64,000 nt of DNA from Bacteroidales bacterium. GTDB taxonomy: Bacteria; Bacteroidota; Bacteroidia; Bacteroidales; F082. The notes under the pieces are model-generated. The model ran no database searches, was not told where the DNA came from, and saw only the letters and a program-made list of their open reading frames with translations. Below, piece by piece: positions 1 to 8,168 of this stretch. The stretch spans positions 62,001 through 126,000 of the forward strand of contig JAFGXS010000011.1 of NCBI GenBank assembly GCA_016936505.1, written 5' to 3'. Within the stretch, counting starts at the first letter, position 1; every line of letters starts with the position of its first letter. The position numbers and the translations under genes are program-made.

Positions 1-297
1 TTTAATTTTGAGAGCAATCCCAACACTGCATATTTTGATGTCGAAAAACTGGAATTGCCTCTTACATTACGGCACTGGCAAAACGCTGACAGCTTTATTC
101 CCTTTGGAATGAAAGGTAAAAAATTACTTAGCGATTTCTTTATAGATCAGAAAGTAAATCGGTTTGACAAAGAAAAAATATGGTTGTTGATTTCCGGAGA
201 AACAATTATTTGGGTTGTAGGTTTAAGAAGTTCAGATAATTTTCGTGTTCAGAACAAAACAGAAAAAATTCTGAAAATCACCTACATAAAAAAATAG
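1..297 (+). CDS. tilS: tRNA(Ile)-lysidine synthase, C-terminal part (partial)
   Basis: The frame is open from base 1 to the stop at 295-297, so the gene enters from outside the window and the ORF-track start (TTG at 55) is only an internal codon. The visible 98 residues match the TilS C-terminal substrate-binding domain: the run LRHWQNADSFIPFGMKGKKL followed by LSDFFIDQKV and WVVGLR is characteristic. TilS makes lysidine at position 34 of the CAU-anticodon tRNA-Ile so that it reads AUA. The catalytic PP-loop domain lies upstream and cannot be checked here. Confidence 0.9.
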   Translation, partial: FNFESNPNTAYFDVEKLELPLTLRHWQNADSFIPFGMKGKKLLSDFFIDQKVNRFDKEKIWLLISGETIIWVVGLRSSDNFRVQNKTEKILKITYIKK

Positions 298-386
298 ACT
301 TTGAACTTTAAGATTTTTTATGAGACAGTGGCTCTCTAACTGTCAATCAACAAGGTTTTTACTCAAAAATAATCCAAAGAAAATTC

Positions 387-394
387 TATTTTTG
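387..394 (+). promoter_or_regulatory. Candidate -7 box for dsbD
   Basis: TATTTTTG matches the Bacteroidetes -7 consensus TAnnTTTG and lies about 70 bp upstream of the dsbD start. No clear TTTG is seen at the -33 position, so this is a moderate call. Confidence 0.4.
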
Positions 395-463
395 CATTTC
401 CTGTGGAAAAACTAAATTAGTAAAATTTCATTTTTCAGGGTTCACAACAGAATAATAGATTAC

Positions 464-2494
464 ATGAAAAATAAATATACATCACTGCGTTTGGTTCTGG
501 TTCTGACCTCAATGTTGATACTATGGTCAATAAATACCTCGGCTCAGATACTGACACCAACAAAATGGACTTACCACACAGAAAAAATATCAGATAATGA
601 ATACAACCTTGTGTTCAAAGCAACCATTGACCAGGGCTGGCATTTGTATTCACAAGACATTCCCGAAGCTCCACCGGCAACGACTTTTAAATTTGAAAAA
701 GACAGTACTTCATATCAACTCATTGGTAAAGTAAAAGAACTGGGCAATGTAATTCAGGAATACGACAAGAATTTCCAGATGGAACTCAAGTATTTTACTG
801 ATAGTGTAACTTTTGTTCAAGCAGTAAAATTACTTAAACCCGGAGCAACTGTTAAAGGTGTTGTTAACTATATGAGTTGCGATAACACACAGTGTTTACC
901 TCCTACAGACCTGGATTTTTCATTTGATCTGGGTAAAATAACAACGGTTTCCCAACCAGAAAAGACTCAGATTAGTGCAACCGCAGACAATGACATTACA
1001 GGAAATAAAAAAACACTCTGGGGCTTCTTTATTTTTGCATTTATCGGAGGTTTGCTCGCCATTGTTACTCCATGTGTATTTCCTATGATCCCAATGACCG
1101 TCAGCTTTTTTATGAAAGAGGGCGATGAAAAAGCAAAAGGGAAATTCCAGGCCATATTCTTTGGTTTGAGCATTATTCTAATTTATACTTTTGTTGGCTC
1201 TGTTTTATCCGTAATAGCTGGGCCCGATATTGCCAATTTTCTCAGTACTCATTGGATTCCCAATGTATTATTCTTCATCATTTTTGTTGTTTTTGCCTTT
1301 TCTTTTTTTGGCATGTTTGAAATTACCTTACCACACTGGCTGGTCAACAAAACAGATCAAAAAGCAGACAAAGGAGGTTTCTGGGGACCATTATTTATGG
1401 CATTGACACTTGTTCTGGTTTCTTTTAGCTGCACCGGACCTATTGTGGGAAGTGTTTTAGTTGCTTCGGCAGGTGGCGCCATTATTAAACCTATAGTCGG
1501 TATGTTGGGCTTTTCTTTGGCCTTTGCCTTGCCGTTCACACTTTTTGCCCTGTTCCCCTCATGGTTAAACAATTTGCCAAAATCAGGCGGATGGCTGAAC
1601 TCGGTAAAAGTAGTATTAGGATTCCTTGAGCTGGCATTAGGTCTCAAATTCCTGAGTATTGCAGATCAAACTTACCACTGGCATATTCTAGATCGTGAAG
1701 TTTACCTGGCTTTGTGGATTGTGATATTCTTCCTGTTGGGGTTATATTTATTAGGAAAACTGAAATTTGCTCATGACGATGATGTAAAGCATGTTACCGT
1801 TCCCCGGTTGGTTCTTTCAATTATTACTTTCAGTTTTGTGGTTTACATGATTCCAGGTATGTTTGGTGCACCTTTAAAAGCTTTGGCAGGATATCTACCA
1901 CCTCAAACCACACTGGATTTTGACGTAAATAAAATTATTCGGCAGAACCTGGAAACCTATGCTTTTAATGGCGGCAAGCAACCTGCCGAAGTTTGTGAAA
2001 CGCCCAAATACCATGAGTTTCTACATTTACCTCACGGCCTGAAAGGCTATTTTGACTACAAACAAGCTGTGGCCTGTGCCAAAGAACAGAATAAACCTAT
2101 TTTTATCGATTTCACCGGGCATGGTTGTGTAAACTGTCGTGAGATGGAAGCCAATGTCTGGTCCGATCCAAAAGTACTTAAAATCCTACGCAATGATTAT
2201 GTGATTCTTGCATTGTATGTTGATGATAAATATGAACTTCCCAAATCTGAATGGGTAAAATCAACCTATGACGGAAAATGGAAAAAAACGTTGGGTAAAG
2301 TGGATGCTGATTTTCAAATCAGTAAATTTGGTGTCAATGCGCAGCCTTATTATGTGCTCTTAAATGCCAATGGCGATGTACTGACCCAACCCAAGGCTTA
2401 TGATTTAAACGTAGATCATTTTGTGAATTTCCTTGAAAAGGGACTAGAAAACTTTAAGGAAGGGAAATCCATTCGAAACATCAACAACAAATAA
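464..2494 (+). CDS. dsbD: Thiol:disulfide interchange protein DsbD
   Basis: 676 aa. A signal peptide (about residues 1-28, ending NTSAQ) leads to an N-terminal periplasmic domain (about 30-150) that carries a CDNTQC cysteine pair. The central membrane domain (about 185-500, eight or so helices) has the CcdA-type cysteines in TPCVFPMIP and FSCTGPIVG. A C-terminal thioredoxin-like domain (about 550-670) carries the redox motif GHGCVNC. In this family electrons pass from cytoplasmic thioredoxin through the membrane cysteines to periplasmic acceptors such as isomerases and cytochrome c maturation proteins. It appears monocistronic: the following region starts a new transcript. All three cysteine pairs are present, so the protein looks functional. 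Confidence 0.95.
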   Translation: MKNKYTSLRLVLVLTSMLILWSINTSAQILTPTKWTYHTEKISDNEYNLVFKATIDQGWHLYSQDIPEAPPATTFKFEKDSTSYQLIGKVKELGNVIQEYDKNFQMELKYFTDSVTFVQAVKLLKPGATVKGVVNYMSCDNTQCLPPTDLDFSFDLGKITTVSQPEKTQISATADNDITGNKKTLWGFFIFAFIGGLLAIVTPCVFPMIPMTVSFFMKEGDEKAKGKFQAIFFGLSIILIYTFVGSVLSVIAGPDIANFLSTHWIPNVLFFIIFVVFAFSFFGMFEITLPHWLVNKTDQKADKGGFWGPLFMALTLVLVSFSCTGPIVGSVLVASAGGAIIKPIVGMLGFSLAFALPFTLFALFPSWLNNLPKSGGWLNSVKVVLGFLELALGLKFLSIADQTYHWHILDREVYLALWIVIFFLLGLYLLGKLKFAHDDDVKHVTVPRLVLSIITFSFVVYMIPGMFGAPLKALAGYLPPQTTLDFDVNKIIRQNLETYAFNGGKQPAEVCETPKYHEFLHLPHGLKGYFDYKQAVACAKEQNKPIFIDFTGHGCVNCREMEANVWSDPKVLKILRNDYVILALYVDDKYELPKSEWVKSTYDGKWKKTLGKVDADFQISKFGVNAQPYYVLLNANGDVLTQPKAYDLNVDHFVNFLEKGLENFKEGKSIRNINNK

Positions 2495-2549
2495 ATCAAC
2501 TACTTAAAAGATTAAAATAATTATTGATGTAATTTAATAATGGAAATAT

Positions 2550-2579
2550 TTTGAAATGAAAAATATTTCTATACATTTG
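2550..2579 (+). promoter_or_regulatory. Promoter of the aromatic amino acid operon leader
   Basis: TTTG at 2550-2553, an 18-nt spacer, then TACATTTG at 2572-2579. This fits the Bacteroidetes sigma-A type promoter (TTTG, about 17-23 nt, TAnnTTTG). A transcript would begin near 2586, just ahead of the short leader ORF at 2603. Confidence 0.7.
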
Positions 2580-2602
2580 TTCCAATCTTAAACGACAACG
2601 AG

Positions 2603-2671
2603 ATGAATCATTCAAGCGTGCGTTTTTATACTTTCTTCTTTTACTTTTATTTTAAAAATAAAAGGGGATGA
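2603..2671 (+). CDS. Phe/Tyr-rich leader peptide of the aromatic operon (attenuation peptide)
   Basis: A 22-codon ORF too short for the ORF track: ATG at 2603, TGA at 2669-2671. Its translation contains FYTFFFYFYF, which is six Phe and three Tyr in ten consecutive codons (2624-2653). It sits between a good promoter and a strong intrinsic terminator, 150 bp ahead of pheA. This is the arrangement of the enterobacterial pheL and pheST leaders: scarce charged tRNA-Phe or tRNA-Tyr stalls the ribosome in the F/Y run and changes the downstream RNA fold. The name pheL would fit by analogy, but homology to the E. coli leader is not claimed. Confidence 0.85.
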   Translation: MNHSSVRFYTFFFYFYFKNKRG

Positions 2672-2711
2672 CGCATGTATTGATATTTAATGAAAGTATA
2701 TGATGAGCCCC
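2664..2711 (+). promoter_or_regulatory. Candidate antiterminator fold of the pheA-operon attenuator
   Basis: An 8-bp helix can form between CATGTATT (2674-2681) and AGTATATG (2695-2702). Beneath it, GGGG (2664-2667) can pair with CCCC (2708-2711). That CCCC is part of the 5' arm of the terminator, so the two folds exclude each other. The GGGG overlaps the last codons of the leader. A ribosome that reaches the stop codon would cover it and let the terminator form; one stalled in the Phe/Tyr codons would leave it free. The pairing was worked out by hand and no folding energy was computed. Confidence 0.55.
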
Positions 2712-2734
2712 GAAAATTTCGGGGCTCTTTTTTT
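2705..2734 (+). terminator. Intrinsic terminator (attenuator) ahead of pheA
   Basis: GAGCCCCGAAA (2705-2715) pairs with TTTCGGGGCTC (2717-2727), followed by seven T residues (2728-2734). This is a strong rho-independent terminator placed between the leader peptide and pheA, as expected for an attenuator. It is too far from dsbD (more than 200 bp, beyond a new promoter) to be simply the dsbD terminator. Confidence 0.9.
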
Positions 2735-2821
2735 GAATTTAAATCGATGTAGATGAAATAAGCAATAAGAAAAAGATACCTCGTTGACAAATTCCATCTA
2801 ACCGAAAAAAAATAAATAGAC

Positions 2822-3676
2822 ATGAAAATAGCCATGCAGGGAGTAAGAGGTGCATTCCACGAAATTGCCATTCGAAAATATTTCAAGGGGTCCGAATATG
2901 AAGTAGTGCCTTGTCCTACATTTAACGAACTATTCGAGTCCTTGCAATTTGGGAATGCTGATTATGGAATGGTTGCTATTGAAAATTCAACCGTAGGCAG
3001 TATTCTCCCCAACTATACACTGATGCGCGAATCGGGTTTAAAAATCTTAGGGGAAATTTACCTGAAGATTGAGCAGCATCTGGTAGCCTTGCCGGGACAA
3101 AAAGTAAAAGACATAAAAAAAGTCTATTCGCATCCCATGGCCATTCAACAATGTCGCGAATTTCTAACACCCATGAGACACAAAGGAGTTCAGGTACTGG
3201 ATGCCGAAGATACAGCAGAAAGCGCCCGTTGGATCAGTGAAGAACAAAAAAACAAAGTAGCCGCCATTGCCAGCCGCCTGGCAGCCAAACTTTACGGATT
3301 GGAAATTCTTGAAGAGAGCATTCAAACCAACAAAAAAAACTACACACGTTTTTTAATTGTGTCCAGCGAAGAAAATTATAACAATCGAAAGCTGAACGGC
3401 AGAAAACTAGACAAATCTTCTATTTATTTTGTTCTTCCCCACGAACAGGGAAGGTTATCAGAAGTATTGTCTGTTCTTTCATTTTATAAAATTGACCTTA
3501 CGAAAATCCAGTCGCTGCCTATTGCTGGCCGCGACTGGGAATATTTGTTTTACGTAGACATCACATACGATGACTATGAAAAATACACGCAGGCCTTAAA
3601 TGCTATCAGGCCTCTGCTTAGTGAACTGGAAATATTAGGAGATTATCCGAAAGGAGATAAAGTATATGAGAATTAA
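2822..3676 (+). CDS. pheA: Prephenate dehydratase
   Basis: 284 aa, monofunctional form without a chorismate mutase domain. The prephenate dehydratase domain spans about residues 1-180 and includes the catalytic Thr-Arg-Phe motif (NYTRFLIVS). An ACT regulatory domain follows (about 195-275), where phenylalanine binds in this family; the usual ESRP motif reads QSLP here. The enzyme converts prephenate to phenylpyruvate, the last committed step to phenylalanine. It is the first structural gene behind the Phe/Tyr leader peptide and attenuator. Its 3' end overlaps the next gene by 11 nt, indicating translational coupling. Confidence 0.93.
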   Translation: MKIAMQGVRGAFHEIAIRKYFKGSEYEVVPCPTFNELFESLQFGNADYGMVAIENSTVGSILPNYTLMRESGLKILGEIYLKIEQHLVALPGQKVKDIKKVYSHPMAIQQCREFLTPMRHKGVQVLDAEDTAESARWISEEQKNKVAAIASRLAAKLYGLEILEESIQTNKKNYTRFLIVSSEENYNNRKLNGRKLDKSSIYFVLPHEQGRLSEVLSVLSFYKIDLTKIQSLPIAGRDWEYLFYVDITYDDYEKYTQALNAIRPLLSELEILGDYPKGDKVYEN

Positions 3677-4820
3677 ACCGGCAGAACGACTGAATTTTGT
3701 CAGCGAATACTATTTTTCACAAAAGCTGAAAGAAATTGACAACATGCGTGCTCAGGGAAAAGATGTCATTAATCTCGGTATTGGAAGCCCTGATTTGCCT
3801 CCTTCGGAAGAAACCATTGAAACACTGGTAACCGAAAGTAGAAAAAGCAACAATCACGCCTACCAGAGTTATACCGGAATTCCGGCTTTACGTGAGGCTT
3901 TCACAAATTGGTATAAGAAATATTTTCAGGTAGATCTGAATCCTGATAAGGAAATTTTGCCTTTGATGGGTTCCAAAGAAGGAATCATGCATGTTTCTAT
4001 GGCATTTTTGAACCCCGGAGATGAAGTTCTGGTTCCCAATCCGGGTTATCCGGCCTACGCAGCTGTCGCACAATTGGTTCAGGCTAATGTAAAGTTATAT
4101 AACTTAAAAGAATCAGACAGTCAGCCAGATTGGGATGCGCTGAACAGCATGGATCTTGGCAAAGTAAAACTCATGTGGGTCAATTATCCGCATATGCCTA
4201 CAGGTAAAAAGGCAACAAAAAAATTGTTTGAGAAACTTGTGGATTTCGGACTAAAAAACAATATTTTGATTGTAAATGATAACCCGTACAGTTTTATTTT
4301 GAATGAAGAACATCTCAGCTTACTTTCTGTTTCACAAGCAAAAGAAATCGCATTGGAATTAAATTCGCTGAGCAAATCGCACAATATGTCCGGATGGCGC
4401 ATTGGCATGTTGGCAGGAAACGAAGAATACATTCAATCGGTATTAAGGGTAAAGAGCAACATGGATTCAGGCATGTTTAAACCCTTGCAGCTTGCTGCAG
4501 CAAAAGCTTTATCAGCCGATGGCAAATGGTACAAAGAGCTGAACCGTGTTTACACAAAAAGAAGAGAAAAGGTTTTTCAACTCTTCGATCTCTTGTCGTG
4601 TAGTTATGATGTGAATCAAACAGGAATGTTTGTCTGGGCTAAGATTCCTGAACCGGCTAAAAGCGCCAAAGAAGTTTCAGATCGTGTTTTGAAAGAAGCT
4701 AACGTGTTCATTACACCAGGATTTATTTTCGGCTCAAATGGAGAGCGTTTTTTGCGCATATCGCTTTGCACAGAAGAAGCCAGACTTGAAGAAGCTGTCA
4801 ACAGAATAAGTAAATTTTAA
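3666..4820 (+). CDS. PLP-dependent aminotransferase of the aromatic operon (class I/II)
   Basis: 384 aa, fold-type I aminotransferase. Hallmarks are the N-terminal INLGIGSPDLPP, the NPGYPAY loop, and the PLP-binding lysine, Lys237, in LSKSHNMSGWR, followed by an Arg-rich substrate/phosphate site. General family members include LL-DAP, aspartate and aromatic aminotransferases. Its position between pheA and tyrA suggests it transaminates phenylpyruvate and 4-hydroxyphenylpyruvate to Phe and Tyr; this is inferred from context, not from a specificity motif. It starts inside the end of pheA (11-nt overlap). Confidence 0.85.
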   Translation: MRIKPAERLNFVSEYYFSQKLKEIDNMRAQGKDVINLGIGSPDLPPSEETIETLVTESRKSNNHAYQSYTGIPALREAFTNWYKKYFQVDLNPDKEILPLMGSKEGIMHVSMAFLNPGDEVLVPNPGYPAYAAVAQLVQANVKLYNLKESDSQPDWDALNSMDLGKVKLMWVNYPHMPTGKKATKKLFEKLVDFGLKNNILIVNDNPYSFILNEEHLSLLSVSQAKEIALELNSLSKSHNMSGWRIGMLAGNEEYIQSVLRVKSNMDSGMFKPLQLAAAKALSADGKWYKELNRVYTKRREKVFQLFDLLSCSYDVNQTGMFVWAKIPEPAKSAKEVSDRVLKEANVFITPGFIFGSNGERFLRISLCTEEARLEEAVNRISKF

Positions 4821-4842
4821 ATTTAACCAGAAGAAAAAAGTG

Positions 4843-5685
4843 ATGAAAGTATGCATTGTAGGACTGGGATTAATAGGCGGTTCAATGTCTCTTGATTTGA
4901 AAAAAAGAGGATTTGCCGATGAAATTATTGGTGTGGATAACAACATTCAGCATGCCAATATTGCCAAATTAAGCGGGCTTGTGGACGAAACTGTTCCATT
5001 AGAAAGTGGAATTGCACAATCTGACCTCATCATTTTAGCAACACCTATTGATGCAACCAAAAAACTTTTACCTCAGGTTTTGGACCTTTGCCTGGGAACC
5101 GAAAAGGTGATCACAGATGTCGGTTCTACAAAAGCAGGAATTATTGACAAAGTAAAGAACCATCCAAACAGGGCACAGTTTGTGGCTTCCCACCCGATGG
5201 CCGGCACTGAATTCTCTGGTCCGCTTGCAGCCATAAGTCGTTTATTTGACTACAAAACTGCCATTATCTGCGAAAAGGATCAAAGTGTAAAAGCAGCTGT
5301 TGAATTGATTGTGAAGATGTATGAAACCTTACACATGAACGTAATCTATATGGACGCCCATCAACACGATGTAAGTGCAGCTTATGTTTCACATATCTCA
5401 CACATTACTTCTTTCGCTTTGTCGCTGGCCGTTCTGGAAAAAGAAAAAGATGAAAAACGCATCCTTGACTTAGCCAGCGGAGGTTTTGCCTCAACTGTCA
5501 GACTTGCAAAAAGTTCGGCAGAAATGTGGGTTCCTGTATTCGATCAAAATGCAAGTTATATTTTGGAAGTACTTGATACCTATATAGAAAAGCTGAACCT
5601 CTTCAAAAAGAATATCGAAGAAAAAAACCTGGATCAGCTGACAGAATTAATTCACGAATCAAATAAAATTCAAAAAATATTATAA
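4843..5685 (+). CDS. tyrA: Prephenate dehydrogenase
   Basis: 280 aa from the ATG at 4843; the track starts one codon earlier at a GTG, but the ATG places the Rossmann fold right at the N-terminus (KVCIVGLGLIGGSM). The conserved SHPMAGTEFSG segment and the helical C-terminal dimerisation domain with the HQHDVSAAYVSHISH histidines identify prephenate dehydrogenase, which makes 4-hydroxyphenylpyruvate using NAD(P). No ACT domain is present. It lies 22 nt after the aminotransferase and 4 nt before the DAHP synthase, in one operon. Confidence 0.92.
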   Translation: MKVCIVGLGLIGGSMSLDLKKRGFADEIIGVDNNIQHANIAKLSGLVDETVPLESGIAQSDLIILATPIDATKKLLPQVLDLCLGTEKVITDVGSTKAGIIDKVKNHPNRAQFVASHPMAGTEFSGPLAAISRLFDYKTAIICEKDQSVKAAVELIVKMYETLHMNVIYMDAHQHDVSAAYVSHISHITSFALSLAVLEKEKDEKRILDLASGGFASTVRLAKSSAEMWVPVFDQNASYILEVLDTYIEKLNLFKKNIEEKNLDQLTELIHESNKIQKIL

Positions 5686-5689
5686 GATC

Positions 5690-6784
5690 ATGTTAGAAAA
5701 TCTGAATCTTCTCCCCCTGAACGAATGGGAAGAATATAAAGGAAGACCGTTTATGATTGCCGGTCCATGCAGTGCTGAAACGGAAAAACAAGTGATGGAC
5801 ACAGCCCTCGGATTAAAGGCTCTTGGAAAAGTTGATGTGTATCGTGCAGGAATATGGAAACCCCGCACACGCCCCAATTCTTTCGAAGGAGTGGGATCAA
5901 AAGGTCTGCCCTGGCTGAAAAAGGTCAAACAGGAAACCGGTTTACCGATTAGTACAGAAGTAGCCAATGCAAAGCATGTATACGAAGCCTTAAAATTTGG
6001 TGTCGATATATTATGGATTGGTGCCAGAACCTCAGCCAATCCCTTTGCAGTTCAGGAAATCGCAGATGCCATGAAGGGGGCTGATGTAAGTGTACTTATC
6101 AAAAACCCTGTAAACCCGGATCTTGACCTTTGGATTGGAGCGATGGAACGTATTCATCAGGCCGGGATCAAAAAAATTGGCATGATTCACCGCGGATTTT
6201 CAACCTATGAAAAAATAAAATATCGCAACTTGCCCCAATGGCAAATTCCTATTGAACTAAAAAGCAGATTGCCACAAATTCCACTCTTGGTCGACCCAAG
6301 TCACATTAGCGGAAGAGCTGATCTTGTTTTTGATGTTTCGCAGAGGGCCATGGATCTCAATTTTGACGGACTCATGGTCGAAACCCACATCAATCCGAAA
6401 GTAGCGCTCAGCGATGCCAAACAACAGGTTACCCCTGAGGAACTGGGACAAATTATCGAACAATTGGTGTTGCGTGATCCCAAACCACATAACAATTCAG
6501 AATTAAATATTCTGGGTGATCTTAGACAAAAAATAGACTGGATTGACGATCAATTGCTCGATCTTTTTGAACAACGGATGGAAATTGTAAAACACATTGG
6601 TGAATACAAAAGAGACAACAACATCAGTGTGTTACAAAACAGCCGCTGGGAAGAAATTATTTATACAAGCATCGAAAAAGGAGCAAAAAAAGGTCTGAGC
6701 CGTGAATTCATCAACAACACGTTTAAAGCCATCCATCAGGAATCTATCAACCATCAGATGGAAATTCTGAACAACCGGAAATAG
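5690..6784 (+). CDS. aroF: Bifunctional 3-deoxy-7-phosphoheptulonate synthase / chorismate mutase
   Basis: 364 aa. The N-terminal class I-beta DAHP synthase domain (about residues 1-260) shows AGPCSAET, YRAGIWKPRTRPNSF, HRGFS and VDPSHISGR, which supply phosphoenolpyruvate, metal and substrate ligands. The C-terminal chorismate mutase domain (about 270-360) is the all-helical AroQ type (LRQKIDWIDDQLLDLFEQRM). Fused enzymes of this type open the shikimate pathway and make prephenate for the pheA and tyrA products of the same operon. The fused mutase domain supplies the activity missing from PheA. Symbols vary for this fusion (aroF, aroA(G)). Confidence 0.92.
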   Translation: MLENLNLLPLNEWEEYKGRPFMIAGPCSAETEKQVMDTALGLKALGKVDVYRAGIWKPRTRPNSFEGVGSKGLPWLKKVKQETGLPISTEVANAKHVYEALKFGVDILWIGARTSANPFAVQEIADAMKGADVSVLIKNPVNPDLDLWIGAMERIHQAGIKKIGMIHRGFSTYEKIKYRNLPQWQIPIELKSRLPQIPLLVDPSHISGRADLVFDVSQRAMDLNFDGLMVETHINPKVALSDAKQQVTPEELGQIIEQLVLRDPKPHNNSELNILGDLRQKIDWIDDQLLDLFEQRMEIVKHIGEYKRDNNISVLQNSRWEEIIYTSIEKGAKKGLSREFINNTFKAIHQESINHQMEILNNRK

Positions 6785-6800
6785 GAAATCCCTTTTTCTC

Positions 6801-6808
6801 TAACTTTG
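6801..6808 (+). promoter_or_regulatory. Candidate -7 box for the DUF4010 gene
   Basis: TAACTTTG matches TAnnTTTG. It overlaps the TTG start given by the ORF track, which supports translation from the downstream ATG at 6845. No good -33 element is visible. Confidence 0.35.
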
Positions 6809-6844
6809 AGTGTGGTTTTTTCTGAAAAACTAAAAAGAAGTATC

Positions 6845-8107
6845 ATGAACCTCCTTCACTCCTTGTCTGATGATTTCATTAACTTTATTCTGGTTACCGT
6901 ATTATCATTATTGATCGGGCTGGAACAAAGACGTCGCCACCGGGAAGATAAACCTGAAACTTTGTACGGCACCGATAGAACCTATACGTTTATCGGTATT
7001 CTGGGTTATGTGTTGTATATTCTTTCTCCTGTTAACTTGTTACCCTTTTTAGTTGGAGGAACAGCCATTGTTATATTTCTGAGCATCTTTTACTTAAAAC
7101 GTATAGAAACTCAAAAAAAATTCGGTATTACTTCTATGATTGTGGTTCTGATTACTTACTGTTTGGGACCGTTATTATACATTAAACCCTTATGGCTCTC
7201 CATACTGTTGGTAGTAACTATCTTAATACTTATTGAGTTGAAGCCACAGTTCAGGACACTTACCCAGCGTTTTGGTAACGATGAGTTCATCATTCTGGCC
7301 AAATTTCTTATCATGGCAGGAATTATCTTACCGCTTCTTCCTGATAAAATTATAATTCCTGAAATACCCATTTCTCCCTATAAAATTTGGTTAGCTGTTG
7401 TAGTAATATCCGGTATTTCATATCTCAGTTATCTTGTGGAAAAGTTCATCTTTCCATCAAAAGGATTTATCATAACCGGAATTTTGGGCGGGATGTACAG
7501 CAGCACAGCTACCACAGTTGTACTGGCGAGAAAAAGCAAAGAATCTAAAAACACCGAATCCATATCGACATCTATCATAATGGCTACAGGAATGATGTTC
7601 ATCCGGATCCTGATTCTGGCTTTTATTTTTAATCATCAGCTGGGATTGTCACTTTTTGTTCCATCCCTTTCACTGACATTAATCAGCTTTCTTGTTGCCT
7701 GGTTCCTTCATAAAAAGGAACATAAAACAGAAAACCAATCGGCTCAGGATGTGAGCAGCAAAAACCCGCTGGAATTTAAAACGGCTTTAATTTTTGCTGT
7801 CTTGTTTATCATTTTTGCTTTGGCAACTAAATATGTGCTGAATGAATTTGGCACAAAAGGATTGGATATTCTATCCTGGATTGTAGGGGTAACTGATATT
7901 GACCCTTTCCTGTTGGGAATGTTCACCGGAAAATTTAACATTACACTTTCTATAATTACACATGCCACGTTAATTGCCATGACAAGCAATAACCTGATTA
8001 AACTGGCCTATGCATTATTTTGGAGCAGCAAAAAAATCTGGCCTTTCATTTTAACCGGATTTACAACAATTATTCTGGTAAGCATTATCTTTATTGTTTT
8101 TTGGTAA
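6845..8107 (+). CDS. MgtC/SapB-DUF4010 family membrane protein
   Basis: 420 aa from the ATG at 6845; the longer TTG-initiated version would begin inside a probable promoter. An N-terminal MgtC-like segment (LLIGLEQRRRHRE after the first helix, then four helices) is followed by a DUF4010-type domain with further helices and the conserved GGMYSSTATTVVLARKS loop. Roughly a dozen transmembrane helices are apparent. Members of this family are integral inner-membrane proteins of uncertain transport role, sometimes linked to magnesium or acid stress. No substrate can be assigned. A CDF metal transporter follows. Confidence 0.8.
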   Translation: MNLLHSLSDDFINFILVTVLSLLIGLEQRRRHREDKPETLYGTDRTYTFIGILGYVLYILSPVNLLPFLVGGTAIVIFLSIFYLKRIETQKKFGITSMIVVLITYCLGPLLYIKPLWLSILLVVTILILIELKPQFRTLTQRFGNDEFIILAKFLIMAGIILPLLPDKIIIPEIPISPYKIWLAVVVISGISYLSYLVEKFIFPSKGFIITGILGGMYSSTATTVVLARKSKESKNTESISTSIIMATGMMFIRILILAFIFNHQLGLSLFVPSLSLTLISFLVAWFLHKKEHKTENQSAQDVSSKNPLEFKTALIFAVLFIIFALATKYVLNEFGTKGLDILSWIVGVTDIDPFLLGMFTGKFNITLSIITHATLIAMTSNNLIKLAYALFWSSKKIWPFILTGFTTIILVSIIFIVFW

Positions 8108-8146
8108 AACAATTCTTGTTTTATTCTGTTTGCTGATTAAATGCTT

Positions 8147-8154
8147 TAGTTTTG
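8147..8154 (+). promoter_or_regulatory. Candidate -7 box for the CDF transporter
   Basis: TAGTTTTG fits TAnnTTTG, with a TTTG at 8129-8132 only 14 nt upstream (shorter than usual). It lies just before the ATG at 8169 and inside the longer frame given by the ORF track. Confidence 0.35.
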
Positions 8155-8168
8155 CAAAAAGCCGAAAA

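Noticed and set aside
2647-2886. Minus-strand ORF over the pheA leader region
   Set aside because: It is antisense to the leader, terminator and start of pheA; those explain the sequence better.
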